Shown here: positions 44,784-55,257 of the stretch, in pieces
How the letters are laid out: every line of letters starts with the position of its first letter
Position numbering within the stretch: position 1 is the first letter of the stretch
Assembly (NCBI GenBank): GCA_964016875.1
Contig: OZ024736.1
Coordinates: 7,261,518-7,325,517 of the forward strand
Length of the DNA stretch: 64,000 bases
Reading direction: 5' to 3'
Source of the DNA: Fallopia convolvulus
Taxonomy: Eukaryota > Streptophyta > Magnoliopsida > Caryophyllales > Polygonaceae
Made by a program: the position numbers and the translations under genes
The notes under the pieces: generated by a model
The model's input: only the letters and a program-made list of their open reading frames with translations
The model's database searches: none
Told to the model about the DNA's origin: nothing

Positions 44784-47379
44784 CTAGGCCGAGAGGTCTA
44801 TGGCAGGGGCTTCATTCTCGCTCGTCACAACCCTGCCTTTGCCATCGAGGAAAAATTCGCATTCTCCCTCGGGGTCCTCCTCGATCTTCCCCATGGTCAG
44901 CATGTAATTAGGAATAAAAAAGACGATGGGAGGATCAATGTGTTGATACTTCAAGATCGCCTGCCTCACCCCCATGCAGATGGCCTGCCGGTACATCCTG
45001 TCTATGGCGTTCAGGTTCGCCTCCTTGAATTCAACAAACTCAACGTACCTAGGTCCCGTGGCCACAACCTCCTCGTTCAGCTTTTTGGTACGATTGTGAA
45101 GGTTGCTATTCTCCTCCTCCACCTTCTTGAGGTCTGACTCTTTCTCCGTAAAGTACTTGCGCTCCTCGGAGAGTTTAACTTGTAGTTACTCGTTCGAGGC
45201 TTGCAAGCCTTCGACCAAGGCCTTCGCCTTTGCAGCCTCCCTAGCCTCCTCCTTCGCGCAGTGTTCCGCGGCTTGGGCCCGTCTCTCAGCATCGTCATGC
45301 GCCTTCTCTCTCCTAGCGCACTCCTCCGTGTTGGCCTTAAGCTTCTCCTCTATATTGTCCATCTTCCTATGAAGAAGGTTGATGTGGATGCAGTTGTAAT
45401 TCTCGAAAAAGTTGTGTTGAAAAATCAAAAATATGTTAGGAAAGGAAAAAGCAAAAAAGGCCAAGGCGAGGCTTACAAAGAAAAACAAAACACACCATCA
45501 CCGAGTAGCGAAGAGTATCGTCAGCAAGGGCAGCTTAGGAGAGATTGTTCGCCCACGTGATCTCCTCCTTCCAATATTACATGTTCCAATTTTTGAGTCC
45601 GCCTCGGGACGGCCCAGGAAGTGGAACTTCGAGGTTGGAGGGCCAGTCGCAAAAAGTGTCTGCCCCTCGAGAATGAAGCTTGGAATGAGTTCCCTCCTCG
45701 AGGAGCTGCGTTGGCTATCCCCCTTATGTTTCTTCCTCTTCTCTCTTCTGGGTGGCACCGTTGTCTCATTCTGCTCGGAGCCAACCCTGTCGTCGGCCCG
45801 CTGAGGAACCTTGGAGGACTCCCTGGAAGCATCCCCCCTGGAGGGAGCTGCTTCACCAATCCGCACCCATGCGGTCTTCGCAGGGGCCTGGACCTTCAAG
45901 GCCCTAGAGGTTTGTGCGGTAGGCCCCGTAGTTTCTTTTACTTCGCCCTCTGGGCCAGATCCTCCAAAAGAGTCAGTAAAAGAAAAAAGCGAGGTGTTAG
46001 TGAAAGAAAAGAGAATAAAGCAGCAAACAATCTAAGTTCAATCCGCGAGGTCCGAGCTAGGCTCGGACCCTCGCAAACAACCTAAGTTTGAAACGCGAGG
46101 TCCGAGCAACGCTCGGATCGTCGCAAACAATCCAAGTTCAAAGCGTGAGATCCGAGTAAGGTTCGGATCTTCGCGAAAAAATCTAAAATGCAAAATGTGA
46201 AGTCCAAGCGAGGCCCGAATTTTCGCAAGAAATCTAAGTTCAAGGCGCAAGAGACAAGCAAGTCTCGATCCATGAAAAACAGTCTAAGTTCGAAGATAAA
46301 AAAATCAAGAAAACAAGGCAAACAAATACCCTTTGTACCCTCGTAGTTCGGGAAAGGAAGACTTAGACCCGCTCGCTCAAGGCGATCCTGTGCCAAATAT
46401 TGTTTGTAAGGTTCCGTGTGCAGCATCGCGAATCGTTTGTTTGTTTCAGTGACATCCCACGAACCCTTGGGCCGTTGGAAATTGTCCGGTGCCAAGGGGA
46501 AGTTAATATACCCCCCAGTGCGGTCACGGACCAAGAACCACCTATCTTTCCACTGGCCGACGTTCGACTTAGTGGTGGTAATCTTGAGCCTTGACAAGGT
46601 GAGGTTGACAAGGCATGATTTCTGCTCTCTCCTCGCTAAAAACAGGTTGGTCATAATGTGAACATCAGGCTCATCCCGAGTTCGTAACATCGAATTGTAT
46701 ACGTGCACAGAAGCCTCCACGAGTTGGGAAATTGTTGCTTGGGGCAGACATTTATCTCCCATAAAAAGTCAGATATGTGTCGGGCGAGCAGTAGTCGAAA
46801 GCCTTGGAGGCTATGCAAGTGAATGAGTGTGCAATGGTCATACGCCGCCAAAGAGCAACCCTCCCCCACGAGGAGCGCCGGATCAACTCCCTCGGGCCAG
46901 TGAAAATCATTCGCAATTTTCACAAGGGTCGCTCTATCAAAGACGGTCGGGGCTTCCTCAGGCAGAAATATCCCAATCGAGGGGTTCAGGGTCATTAGGA
47001 TCCGCTCCTCAATGATTGGCGGGACGATAGACACTCTGTTAGTAATATGCCGCGGGAAGAAGCTTAGTTGCCCGTTAGAATCAAACGACAGCACGTCGGA
47101 GTCAACAGGTGCTTCGTCTAAAATCGAGGACAAGGCCATCTCAACCCCAAAAGACGTGTGTAATCGGGCAAAGTGCGAGGTAATGGAAGTATTGGAAGCG
47201 TTGGATGAAGGATCACTGAACACAAGCGAAGGGGACCTTGGGTTTTGATAGTCGCTAGATTCGACGGTCCCTACGGTCTCAAAAGATTCTTCGTAAAACT
47301 TCTCCCGGAGCTTGAATGCGAGGCCTGGTGGAGAGCTCGAAGAAGCTCCTCTAGGCACGAAAAGCGAAGTCCAGGTCAC
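44784..47379 (-). pseudogene. Element A antisense gene, spliced, related in layout to that of element B
   Basis: Reads opposite to gag-pol. The 5' part (47379 down) includes GCSLAAYDHCTLIHLHSLQG, then FRLLLARHISDFLWEINVCP and FPNSWRLL, similar to the gypsy-associated domain of the element B antisense gene. A frameshift near 46770 is followed by QWKDRWFLVRDRTGGYINFP and LSLPFPNYEGTK, ending at a GTATTTG donor near 46330. The next exons are a basic region (45899-45498) and a coiled coil (45400-45090: ECARREKAHDDAERRAQAAE) broken by TAA at 45186-45188. The C-terminus ends AIDLSA at 44784. The presumed intron (about 46290-46030) holds a 50-bp tandem array. It is less intact than the B copy. Confidence 0.6.
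46031..46290 (+). repeat. 50-bp tandem repeat inside the antisense gene intron of element A
   Basis: Five units spaced 50 bases apart (TCTAAGTTCA-like starts at 46031, 46081, 46131, 46181, 46231, with another partial start at 46281). The hairpin CGAGGTCCGAGC-TAG-GCTCGGACC is well formed in the first unit and decays toward the right. The unit shares CCGAGC...GGCTCG and AATC-AAG blocks with the 43950-44420 array, so both are one family. Confidence 0.85.
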
Positions 47380-48125
47380 GAAAGGCGAACACCTGGAAAA
47401 GAAAAATCTTAGGGGAAAAATAAACTAGAAAAAGGAAGAAGCGAGATAATAGTGTGGGGTAAACGCGACGCTAGGGCTACTCTGGCAGATTGGACAACCT
47501 GAGGGGAATGTGAAGGGAACAAACAGATTTGCAGGACGAGAAGTAGATCTCAAAAGATCAAAAAGCAAACGTCCCATCTCCTAAACGGCAAAACGGTTGG
47601 ACTTCCCAAGAACATTTGAAACTCAAAAAAGAGAGGGGCGATGAACTCAACTGGCGGCTGGCGCACCGAAAGGTTTGAGTGCATCGCCGGACCTCTGATA
47701 CCATCCCAACCGTTCCGCTGCCGTGTCACCGGTACGAAACACCGGAAAACCCACTGCCTTCGCCTAGGGCGAGAGGCGGAAAAGAAGTTAAAAGGCACCA
47801 AAAAACATGCAAAGAGAAGAATCGCCACTTACTTGTCTTAAATCGTTGTGAAAGAAGCGGTCGTGAGCCTTAGCCGGTGGTGACGCTTGCGCTTGCTTGC
47901 AAGAAAATGAAAAGGCGTAGGGAAAGGGAGAGAATTTGCTTGGAGAGGAAGACGAAACGAGAAGGAGAAAGAAGGGGGTTCGTCGGGCATTTATAAAGAA
48001 GAAGTTGGGACTTTGCCCGCTTAATGAGTCTAATTCCCTCAAGGGCCCATTAATGAAAAAGGAGAAGCGGGCCCAAAGCCCGTCAAATGCGTGACAAAAA
48101 GAAAAACTTCCAAAAAATCACCAAG
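47380..48125 (-). other. 5' region of the element A antisense gene
   Basis: Frames are open in places (for example 47828-47550 on the minus strand), but none matches a known domain. I take it as leader exon or intron of the antisense gene. A purine-rich stretch (GACAAAAAGAAAAAC, 48092-48106) may be the polypurine tract of element A. Confidence 0.4.
47987..47997 (-). promoter_or_regulatory. Possible TATA box for the antisense gene of element A
   Basis: The minus strand reads CTTTATAAATG, followed downstream by a pyrimidine-rich leader (TTCTTTCTCCTTCTCG). This is about 610 bases before the first clear coding start at 47379. The spacing implies a spliced or long leader. Confidence 0.4.
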
Positions 48126-48547
48126 TGTCTAACCCCGCTGAGAATCCTCGAGCCTCGTCGCCCATAGCCCCGAAACTCGTAAAGAGAGATCCTCGGACTA
48201 AAACCTCGCCTCCCAGGTGCGGAAGGCCACACATCGCGCATGTATGGCCCGCGGCCATCGGGCCGAGAACCGCAAGCCATGGGGTTGTGATGGTGCCTGG
48301 AATAACGATGTGTGAACAGTTGACACGGAACACGAGGAAAACGAAGTCGGCGAGGTCCCCCGGGTATTTTCCCGAAGGTCTTTTCCGTGCCCATCTAAAA
48401 AAGCAAAGTCCCTGCATCCATGAAGCATCAAACCACGGGCGCGAGGTCTAAACCTCGTAGAACTCACTAATAAAGTTGTTCAGGAAACTCGCCTCAAGAA
48501 ATAACGAGGTCCAAACCTCGTTACCCAAAAGTTGACGCTCCCGCCCC

Positions 48548-49053
48548 CACTGTTCTAAAAAAACGGTCTAGGCGGCCGCCTAGGCGTTGGGCGGTGGTCC
48601 ACCTTTCCGATTTTGCCCTGGGCGGAGATTTGGGCGGCTAGGCAGGCTGGGTGGGCGCCTAGGCGGGCTGGGTGGGCGCCAAGGCGGGCTAGGCGGGCGC
48701 CTAGGCGGACTTGGCGGGCTACGCAAGTTGTGCGAGCTAGGCGGGTTGGGCGGGTTAGGCGGGCTGGGAGGCCTTCTAGGCAGGCTGGGCTAGCATCTGG
48801 GCGGGCTAGGCAGCCATCTTGTTAGCTTGGGAGGACTCTAAGAAGGCTCTAGGCTTGAATTTATGCAAAGACATTATAATAAAATTATTCTTTATGTATA
48901 TATTCTTACTAATTAATAATAATAATAATATATATAAAAATCAAACCAATCCGCCTAATCCGCATAGATTCCGCCTAGGCCCCCGCCTAACCGTCTAGGC
49001 GCTAGGCCCCAGCGCACCGCCTAGCTCCCTGCCTAGCGTTTTTTAGAACACTG
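48548..49053 (+). mobile_element. hAT-type MITE with GC-rich internal repeats
   Basis: Flanked by a perfect 8-bp duplication CCCGCCCC (48540-48547 and 49054-49061), typical of hAT. Terminal inverted repeats are CACTGTTCTAAAAAAACGG on the left and CAGTGTTCTAAAAAACG on the right (complement strand), continuing into CTAGGCGG. The left half (48590-48830) is a degenerate minisatellite of GGGCGGCTAGGC-type units of about 9-20 bases. The right half is A/T-rich. There is no coding capacity; the Gly/Leu/Arg-rich frames are by-products of the repeat. Confidence 0.88.
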
Positions 49054-49185
49054 CCCGCCCCCTGGCCAGTCAAAAACGGCCTAGCTCTCGACCAATAAGC
49101 CACCACCAACGTCTCGACCAATCAAATGATCGAAACTCAAGTGTCCCACATCAAAAGTTGGCAAGAGCCGTGATCTTCAAACGTC

Positions 49186-49193
49186 TATAAATA
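49186..49193 (+). promoter_or_regulatory. TATA box in element A 3' LTR
   Basis: TATAAATA lies about 495 bases before the LTR end, followed by a leader containing CTTGAACTCC. It is the best TATA match in this LTR. Confidence 0.55.
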
Positions 49194-49680
49194 GAAAAGA
49201 ATCTTGAAGGTTGCAAGGGGTTGAAAAACATCTTGAACTCCAAAACTATCTTGTTGATTGAAGATCGACGTGTTGAATCATCGTAAAGACCACGCTACAA
49301 CCAAGAGCAGGTCCACAAAAAGACTTCAAGTCACCCAAAGAGACCTCGTCTCAAGCGGGATCTCGCTTAAGCTGCTTCGTAAACTACAATCTCGGTGTAA
49401 ATGCTCAAGTGTCCAATCTCACTTGATAGACATCAATTCTTCATTTGTAATAAGAGCAAAGCTCGCTAGTAGTTGGTAAAGTGACAACCCCGTTGTAATG
49501 AAGAGGTCTCGAAGCTTTGTTAAGTAGAGACCTCAAATCTCGTATAAGGAGATCTAGGGCATAATCTCCTTGTTGCAATCCCGCTCGAAAATCATAAATA
49601 AAAAGCAAGGGTTTGCCTCGTCGAATAAATACATAATCTCGTTTCTTGTCTTTAGCGTTGGTTTATTTTGGGCTTCATCA

Positions 49681-49829
49681 CTTCTATGTTTAAGGAATTC
49701 TCCGCACCATATTTATAGTAATTAGTAATCACGTGGTTGCATAATCACCTAAGATCATGCACAATAGGTGCACGATCATGTGCTAACTCTCAATTTACGA
49801 CTAGAGCCGTACATGTTTTTTTGTATTTA
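49681..49829. other. Flanking DNA between element A and the CACTA-like region
   Basis: I see nothing definite. It may be the host DNA next to element A, or the outer end of the following transposon. Confidence 0.3.
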
Positions 49830-50136
49830 GTGGCCACCTGGTCGCTTAATACAAAAAAATGGTGGGAACAAATGTAGGAGACTTGGTTTTTATTTTTTTT
49901 GAAAATTAGCGACCATGTGGTCGCTAATTACATTACAAAAATAAAAATTAAAAAATTGAAAGTGGTCGCTAATTACCTAAAATGGGGTGAATTTATCGAC
50001 CACGTCATCGCTAAATTCTTCGTTTATATCGACACCGCACTTCATATTCCCCATTTCCTTCTTTCTTCTCCCTTGCCCTCGCCAGTCGACCTCCACCGGT
50101 GGTCTCCCAACTGCCTCCCACCGCTAGTGCAACAAC

Positions 50137-50175
<39 letters not shown>

Positions 50176-50315
50176 ACCACCACACCACCACCTCCTCTCT
50201 CTGTCGGCTCCACCACACCACCCCATCGCACCACCTCCTCCTCTCTCTCTATCGACTCCACCGCACCCTCTCCTCCTTTTTCTCGACCTATAATTTGTTG
50301 CGTTGCCACCCTACT

Positions 50316-52311
50316 TAGGCATGTGCAAACCTGGACCGAACTGGTAGATTGGACTGGAATGGAATTTTACAGTGCAGTCCAAGATAAGGACTGAGATGGT
50401 CCGATCCACGGTCCAAGTTTTAAGCATATTAATTAGAGTAAATTACACAAAAACCACCCTTAAATTATGCTACTTTTCAAAAAATCACCCATAAAAAACT
50501 AATTTTCACAAAACCACCCATAAACACAAAAATCTTTCAATTAACCACCCCTAAAAAGCTATTTTTCATAAAACCACCCATAAACACAAAAAGCTTTCAA
50601 TTAACCACCCAAATCCTAACTTTTTAATTTTCCATTAATATTTTAACATGTAAAGAAATTTATACCCTTATCATCATTCTTTTTTTCTTCTAATTATCAT
50701 TTTATAGTTGATAAAAGGAGAAGAATAATAGCTCGTTAACCTCTTTTATGTATTGTTCAAGCTTAAATTTATCAATAATGACAAATTGTCGAGATTGAAG
50801 TCGACGACTTGAAACTTCTAAAACCCACTTTGATGCAAGTTCTCTTCTTTTCGCATTACTTTATATAAATAAATCTCTAATAAATGAGTAAACATAAGGA
50901 TATAAAGGTCTTCTTTTACGAAAATAGGATTGAGTGGTTATTTGAAAGTTTTTTATTTTTATGGGTGGTTTTATGAAAATTAGCTTTTTAGGGGTGGTTA
51001 ATTAAAAGCTTTTTGTGTTTATGGGTGTTTCTGTGAAATTTAGCTTTTTATGGGTGGTTTTCTGAAAAGTAGCATAATCTAAGGGTGGTTTTGTGTAATT
51101 TGTTATGAAATATTATAATTGATTGTATACAAAAAAAAATTAAAAAATATCAATACATAAATTATTTGATCATTTAATCAGTGCATACTAATTTGAGATA
51201 CATGAATTTCTTTCACATCCTAATTTGACAATCCAATAATTAAGTTCATTTTATACTTAAACTATTGCCAATTTTAAGTTTATTTTTAACTATTTTTTAA
51301 GATTTAGATTAATGTGATTCTTGTGCATATAAAATCGTGGATAATCGATAATAATATTGTATATTTCATTTACTTTCTAAAACATAATTATCGTTCATTA
51401 TTTTATTTTATTTTGAAATAAGGAAATTTGATTCACTTAAAAAATGAATAGGCAATTGTAAGTATTTATTAAATTTTCTTCAAAAAAAACTTTTACATAT
51501 TAGTTACAATTTAATATTGGTAGAATTTTTAAGAGGATGGAGCATTTATTGGCCATAGAGGGACAACTTTTATAGTTGTGAAGACTAGGTGGTGAACTCC
51601 CTCGAAAACCTTTCCCATTCATAAGAATTGATTGCATTAATTAGCTGATGCATGCTTTATCCAATCACAATTGAGTTTTAAGTAAAAATTAATGTTTAAC
51701 TAGCTGAGTGTTTTTTGTGGTTTGGAGAGAAATTTTAAGGATTAATTATGAGTTTCTTAATCTACGTGCAAATTGTTAAATGTCAGTTAATTTTGATCAG
51801 AGGGAGTAATTGATATTATTATTAGGCTTAGAGATTTAGGTTGGTCTAATTTCAGCCGGTCTAATTTCCCTTCTTCACTAGTTTCACACTTTCACTCTCC
51901 ATTTCACTCAGTCACGTTTCTTTTCCCCAAACCCTTAATCTAATTTTTTTTCTTAGAAATTGTATTTGACAACTATTACTGGCTTTGTAGAAGCTATTAT
52001 GTGTTTTGCATTTGACTTATTAGAATTAGTGGTTTAATATTCATGTAACTTGGTTCATAATTATTAAATAGTTAGGTTCAAATGCTCAATTATGGTTTGA
52101 TCCAACAAAAATCGTAGTTGGATGATGTTTAAGATCCAATGATAAGTAATCTGGTCAAATCGGCCAAACTCGGGATCGGACCGTAATAGGACCAGACCGT
52201 AATGGTCTGGCCCGGTGTACAATCCATATTTTTTAATAATTATGGTCCACCGGTCTGGACCGGACCAGATATATTCGGTCCGGTTCGGTTTGGACTGGTT
52301 GCACAGCCTTA
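50316..52311. mobile_element. Non-autonomous hAT-type element
   Basis: Inverted ends read TAGGCATGTGCAAACCTGGA on the left and TAAGGCTGTGCAACCAGTCC on the right (complement), the TAGGnnTGTGCA type common in plant hAT MITEs. Flanks are ACCCTACT (50308-50315) and GCCCCACT (52312-52319), matching at six of eight positions, a decayed 8-bp duplication. The inner ends are rich in GGACCGAACCGG-like repeats. It contains the foldback element at 50440-51101. The remaining 51102-52150 is A/T-rich with no gene seen. Confidence 0.6.
50440..51101. mobile_element. Foldback-type MITE with long inverted repeats
   Basis: The left arm AAATTACACAAAAACCACCC, then ATTATGCTACTTTTC, is mirrored by the right arm (AAAGTAGCATAATCTAAGGG, GGTTTTGTGTAATTT). 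Arms extend about 190 bases and are themselves made of repeats of AAAACCACCCATAAA-type units of about 40 bases. No coding capacity. The target duplication is not resolved. Confidence 0.75.
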
Positions 52312-52848
52312 GCCCCACTGTTGTCTCGCCTCCATTGCCGTCATCGCCTCCCCACCACTCTCTCCTTTCCAAGTAAGCCCCCAAAAACCCTTTTTTGTTT
52401 TTAGAATTCTAATTTGCATGTGTTGTTACTTGTTATTGTTGATGAATTGTTGGATTGTTGATGATGAATTGAATTCTTGTTCATGAATTTGGATTAGGAT
52501 TTTGTTGTTAGTGTTGTTAATTGTTGTGGATTAGGTTGAATTTGATAAAAAAAAATTAAATTGGGTTAAATTAGTTCAATTTAGTTAAATTGATGAAATT
52601 TATGTCAAATTTGATTAAATTTAATCTTGAATGTTGTTGTTATTGTTATTATTTTGGGTAAATCTGTTAAATTAGGTTTATATGAAAATTTAGATTTTGG
52701 TGAATATGTGCGGTTGTTGTCGGATTAAATTTTTTATTTGGGTTAATTTGGATTTTGTCAGATTGTTGATGTCGGATTTGAGGTTCCATTTTTTTGTTAA
52801 TTTTATTATTGTAAACTTTGAACTGTTGTTCTTGAATATGTATATAGT
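52312..52848 (+). other. A/T-rich leader before the CACTA transposase remnant
   Basis: GTAAGCCCCC near 52372 looks like a splice donor after a Ser/Pro-coding stretch. The following 470 bases are intron-like, with repeats of TTAAATTTGATT-type sequence. I see no gene. Confidence 0.35.
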
Positions 52849-53702
52849 ATGGCACAACGGAGAGGGTCACATCCGCCTTGACCAACAAAAGAGGTGGAAC
52901 CATCATTCACGACGCACGAGTTATCCTCCTTGATAGGAGGATGATACACTTGTTATCCCGAGTCGAGAGGACATGATTGTCAACCCTTGGGAGGTGCCAA
53001 GTAATAGTGCATTTGAGGTCCCCATCGTAGGACAATTCTTGCCCCGTTGTCGATCATTAGGGCTTGACCCGAACAAGATCGAGGTACTCACTATTGTGGA
53101 AGGGATGTATGAAAACCATATGCTTGACAAATTTGGTCAATTAGATTTCGTATTTATTATATATACTATAACACATTTATGAGATTTTGTAGGTTGGAGC
53201 CATCTAATCTTGTGTCATGGTGGTAGACGTACATCACAACCAAGCAACCGGACAACCGAACTTCAGAGTTCCACTTAGGGAGTTTGAAAAACCAGGCTCG
53301 TTGGTTTAAGGCTTCGAAGGTAAGGTTTTGCATTTGAAAATTTATAAATATCGATTTATTTATTAATATCGTTGCTTATATCTTCCATTTCAGTCGCACT
53401 TCCTTTGGGATGATATAAACCTTAACATGGAAGTCAATACCGTCCATAAGCTATGGAAGAAGCAACCAACCCGACGGCACAATGTCTTGGCCGAAAAGCA
53501 TCTTGCCAACTGGAAGCCAAGGTGGATAGAGATGTCGACTTGGGACCTTTGGTTGGCTTATTGGAATATGCTCGAGTTCAAGGCTAAGTCCCAACGGCAA
53601 CGGGAAAACCGCCTTGCAAATCCCACCGTCCACACCAATTGTTCGAAGTCTCACTACGACAACCGAAGTCAGATGGTATGTAAATTGAAAATTTTAGATT
53701 AA
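52849..53702 (+). pseudogene. Plant transposase (Transposase_24 type) remnant of a CACTA element
   Basis: The start at 52849 (MAQRRGSHPP) is followed at once by a stop. Later pieces are open: NPWEVPSNSAFEVPIVGQFL, CRSLGLDPNKIEVLTIVEGM, then KNQARWFKASK before a GTAAGG donor near 53320. After a TTTCAG acceptor near 53394 the last exon reads SHFLWDDINLNMEVNTVHKL and ends with AYWNMLEFKAKSQRQRENRL then HTNCSKSHYDNRSQM. This KAK-NR...H..(G/C)SKS pattern is that of the plant transposase family Transposase_24 (Ptta/En/Spm). It is truncated; the DDE transposase (TNPD) is not present. Confidence 0.5.
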
Positions 53703-54888
53703 GTACTTAAATTTATATTTATATAGTTACTAACAATTTATTTATTTTGTGGGAACAATAATCTGGTCGGCTAATAATGCCTCTCGAGTTGCACATTGAG
53801 ACGCATACGTAGTGGCCGTATCGACATTTTGTAGACTAGAAATGAACTTATATCGCTATAAGTACTAACTTTTACTTTTCTCGCTTTTTATTCATATTTA
53901 TTACTTACATCGTTAATTTAGGTTAGGTTTCTAATACTTTTTAGTCGTGGTTCCGAGAGATCCTCACCTAGAAGTCCTTCTAATTTGGCACCTCGCCGTG
54001 TTTTCAAGAAGGTGCCACACATTCTTAGAGGCTGCTAGAGGGTTTAAACCAGGATGAGTGGAGATGTAATAGGAGAATGCCTCCATGTGTGCTTGTGTTG
54101 AGCAAATCCAGTAGAACCAAAATGCATAGCAAGCCCATATTCAACGCCCGTAGAAATTTATGGAAGACATACAAAGAAACCAAACACCACTATCCATGTC
54201 TGGTCTACCCAAATTCGGCGATGCGGACCAAACAGATTAGTTTAGCTTTGTAAATATTTCTGTAATTATTTTAATTAATTATATTTATATAATATATAAT
54301 AATTTAGTTTTAGTATTTATAAATTCATTTAAATAAAAAAAGTCATATTAAAAATTTAAGAAAATATAGCTAGATCTAGTGATCAAGTGGTCGCTAGATT
54401 CAACATAGGTTCGTGCACCAACAACGCTATATTGTGCGTCATTGTTCAGGTAATGACGATCATCATACAATTTGTTTTGGTATTTAGTGACCACATTGAT
54501 ACAATGAAGCCAACAACGTCTCTTACCGACGTAGGAATTGATTCGAGTGCCATTTGATGGACCAATAATCCAAAGTAGAGCCAAGAAGATTGATCAAGGA
54601 ATGAGATCCCTTTTATTTCGATTGGCAGTTGTGGTTGAAGAGCCCAACAAGAAGAAATGGATCACCCTAATTAGAAACATGGAATAATTTTGCTTACTTC
54701 ATGGATGAATTTAGTAAGTCACCGGGTAAGATAGAATATTTCATGTTATCCTAGTCAACCCTTTGACTTGACCAATCTAAGAGGGAAAATCCTATCCTAT
54801 ATTAGTTTAATATTTTTCAAGTATTGGAAGACATTTTAGATAGATAATTTCGGCATAGGCTATCTTGTTAGTGGCTGAAATATCTAGC
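53703..54888. other. No gene seen
   Basis: A/T-rich sequence covering the right end of the CACTA-like element and presumably host DNA. No frame of interest was found. Confidence 0.3.

Positions 54889-54977
<89 letters not shown>
54889..54977. repeat. (ATT)n microsatellite
   Basis: About 28-30 uninterrupted ATT/TAT trinucleotides. Such long perfect tracts are usually length-variable between individuals. Confidence 0.95.
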
Positions 54978-54981
<4 letters not shown>

Positions 54982-55152
54982 TTTGAGTTTTAGGATTAGT
55001 TTTTTGTTTCCTTATCCTTTAAGTCAATTTAGTTATCTAATTGATTTTAAGGCTCAATTAAGTAAATAGCAAAACAAATTACATAATTAGGTGGTTGTTA
55101 AACAAATGCAAAAATTAGGTAAATAGCAAAAATTCCCATCACCCACCCCCAC

Positions 55153-55257
55153 TGAGTTGACTCGGTCGTTGACTAAGTTAGCTTGCCCGTTGACCGATTT
55201 GACTCGGTCGTTGACCGGGCGTTGACCGACCGTTATTGGCGTTGATCGGCATTGACC
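55153..55257 (+). repeat. Cluster of TTGAC (W-box-like) repeats
   Basis: Seven TTGAC cores within about 105 bases (contexts GTTGACTCGG, GTTGACTAAG, GTTGACCGAT, TTTGACTCGG, GTTGACCGGG, GTTGACCGAC, ATTGACCATC). TTGAC is the core of the WRKY W-box, but repetition next to a transposon-like tract also suits subterminal repeats. Confidence 0.55.

Larger units (their letters stand above)
1..49680 (+). mobile_element. Element A: Tat-lineage Ty3/gypsy retrotransposon, split into three pieces by later insertions
   Basis: This is the outermost element of the nest. Its pieces are 1-2159, 11978-12427 and 40786-49680. Removing element B (2160-11972 plus one GTCGA copy) and element C (12428-40780 plus one ATCAT copy) rejoins the reverse transcriptase in frame: the codons before 12427 and after 40786 read KNH then LGRNVSAYVEDIVV. 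The order is LTR remnant, gag, protease, RT, RNase H, a second RNase H, integrase, tandem repeats, an antisense gene and a 3' LTR. Two RNase H domains and an antisense gene before the 3' LTR are known traits of the Tat clade. Frameshifts and stops are frequent, so it is the oldest element here. The left end lies outside the window. Confidence 0.8.
48126..49680 (+). repeat. Element A 3' LTR, interrupted by a MITE
   Basis: Probable limits are TGTCTAACCCC at 48126 and GGCTTCATCA ending at 49680. The right part is confirmed by the match of 49461-49494 to the window start. A TATAAATA box lies at 49186-49193. Without the 506-bp MITE and its duplication it is about 1.04 kb. The outer target duplication cannot be tested because the left end is outside the window, so the start coordinate is tentative. 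Confidence 0.6.
49830..54400 (+). mobile_element. Decayed CACTA-like (En/Spm) DNA transposon carrying nested MITEs
   Basis: Subterminal palindromic repeats appear at both sides: AGTGGCCACCTGGTCGCT near 49834-49851, AGCGACCATGTGGTCGCT near 49908-49925, GTGGTCGCTAATTAC near 49962 and, inverted or diverged, AGTGATCAAGTGGTCGCT near 54378-54395. Repeats of this type occur in plant CACTA elements. A transposase-like domain is coded at 52849-53702. The CACTA terminal bases themselves were not found, so the limits are approximate. A (TC)n tract lies at about 50141-50171. The stretch 53703-54400 holds no recognisable gene. Confidence 0.45.

Noticed and set aside
48587..48825. Gly/Leu/Arg-rich open frames
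   Set aside because: By-product of the GC-rich minisatellite inside the hAT MITE.
50011..50318. Ser/Leu-rich frames around the (TC)n tract
   Set aside because: Explained by the simple repeat and a Pro/Ser-rich leader. Frames are open on both strands and no domain is seen.
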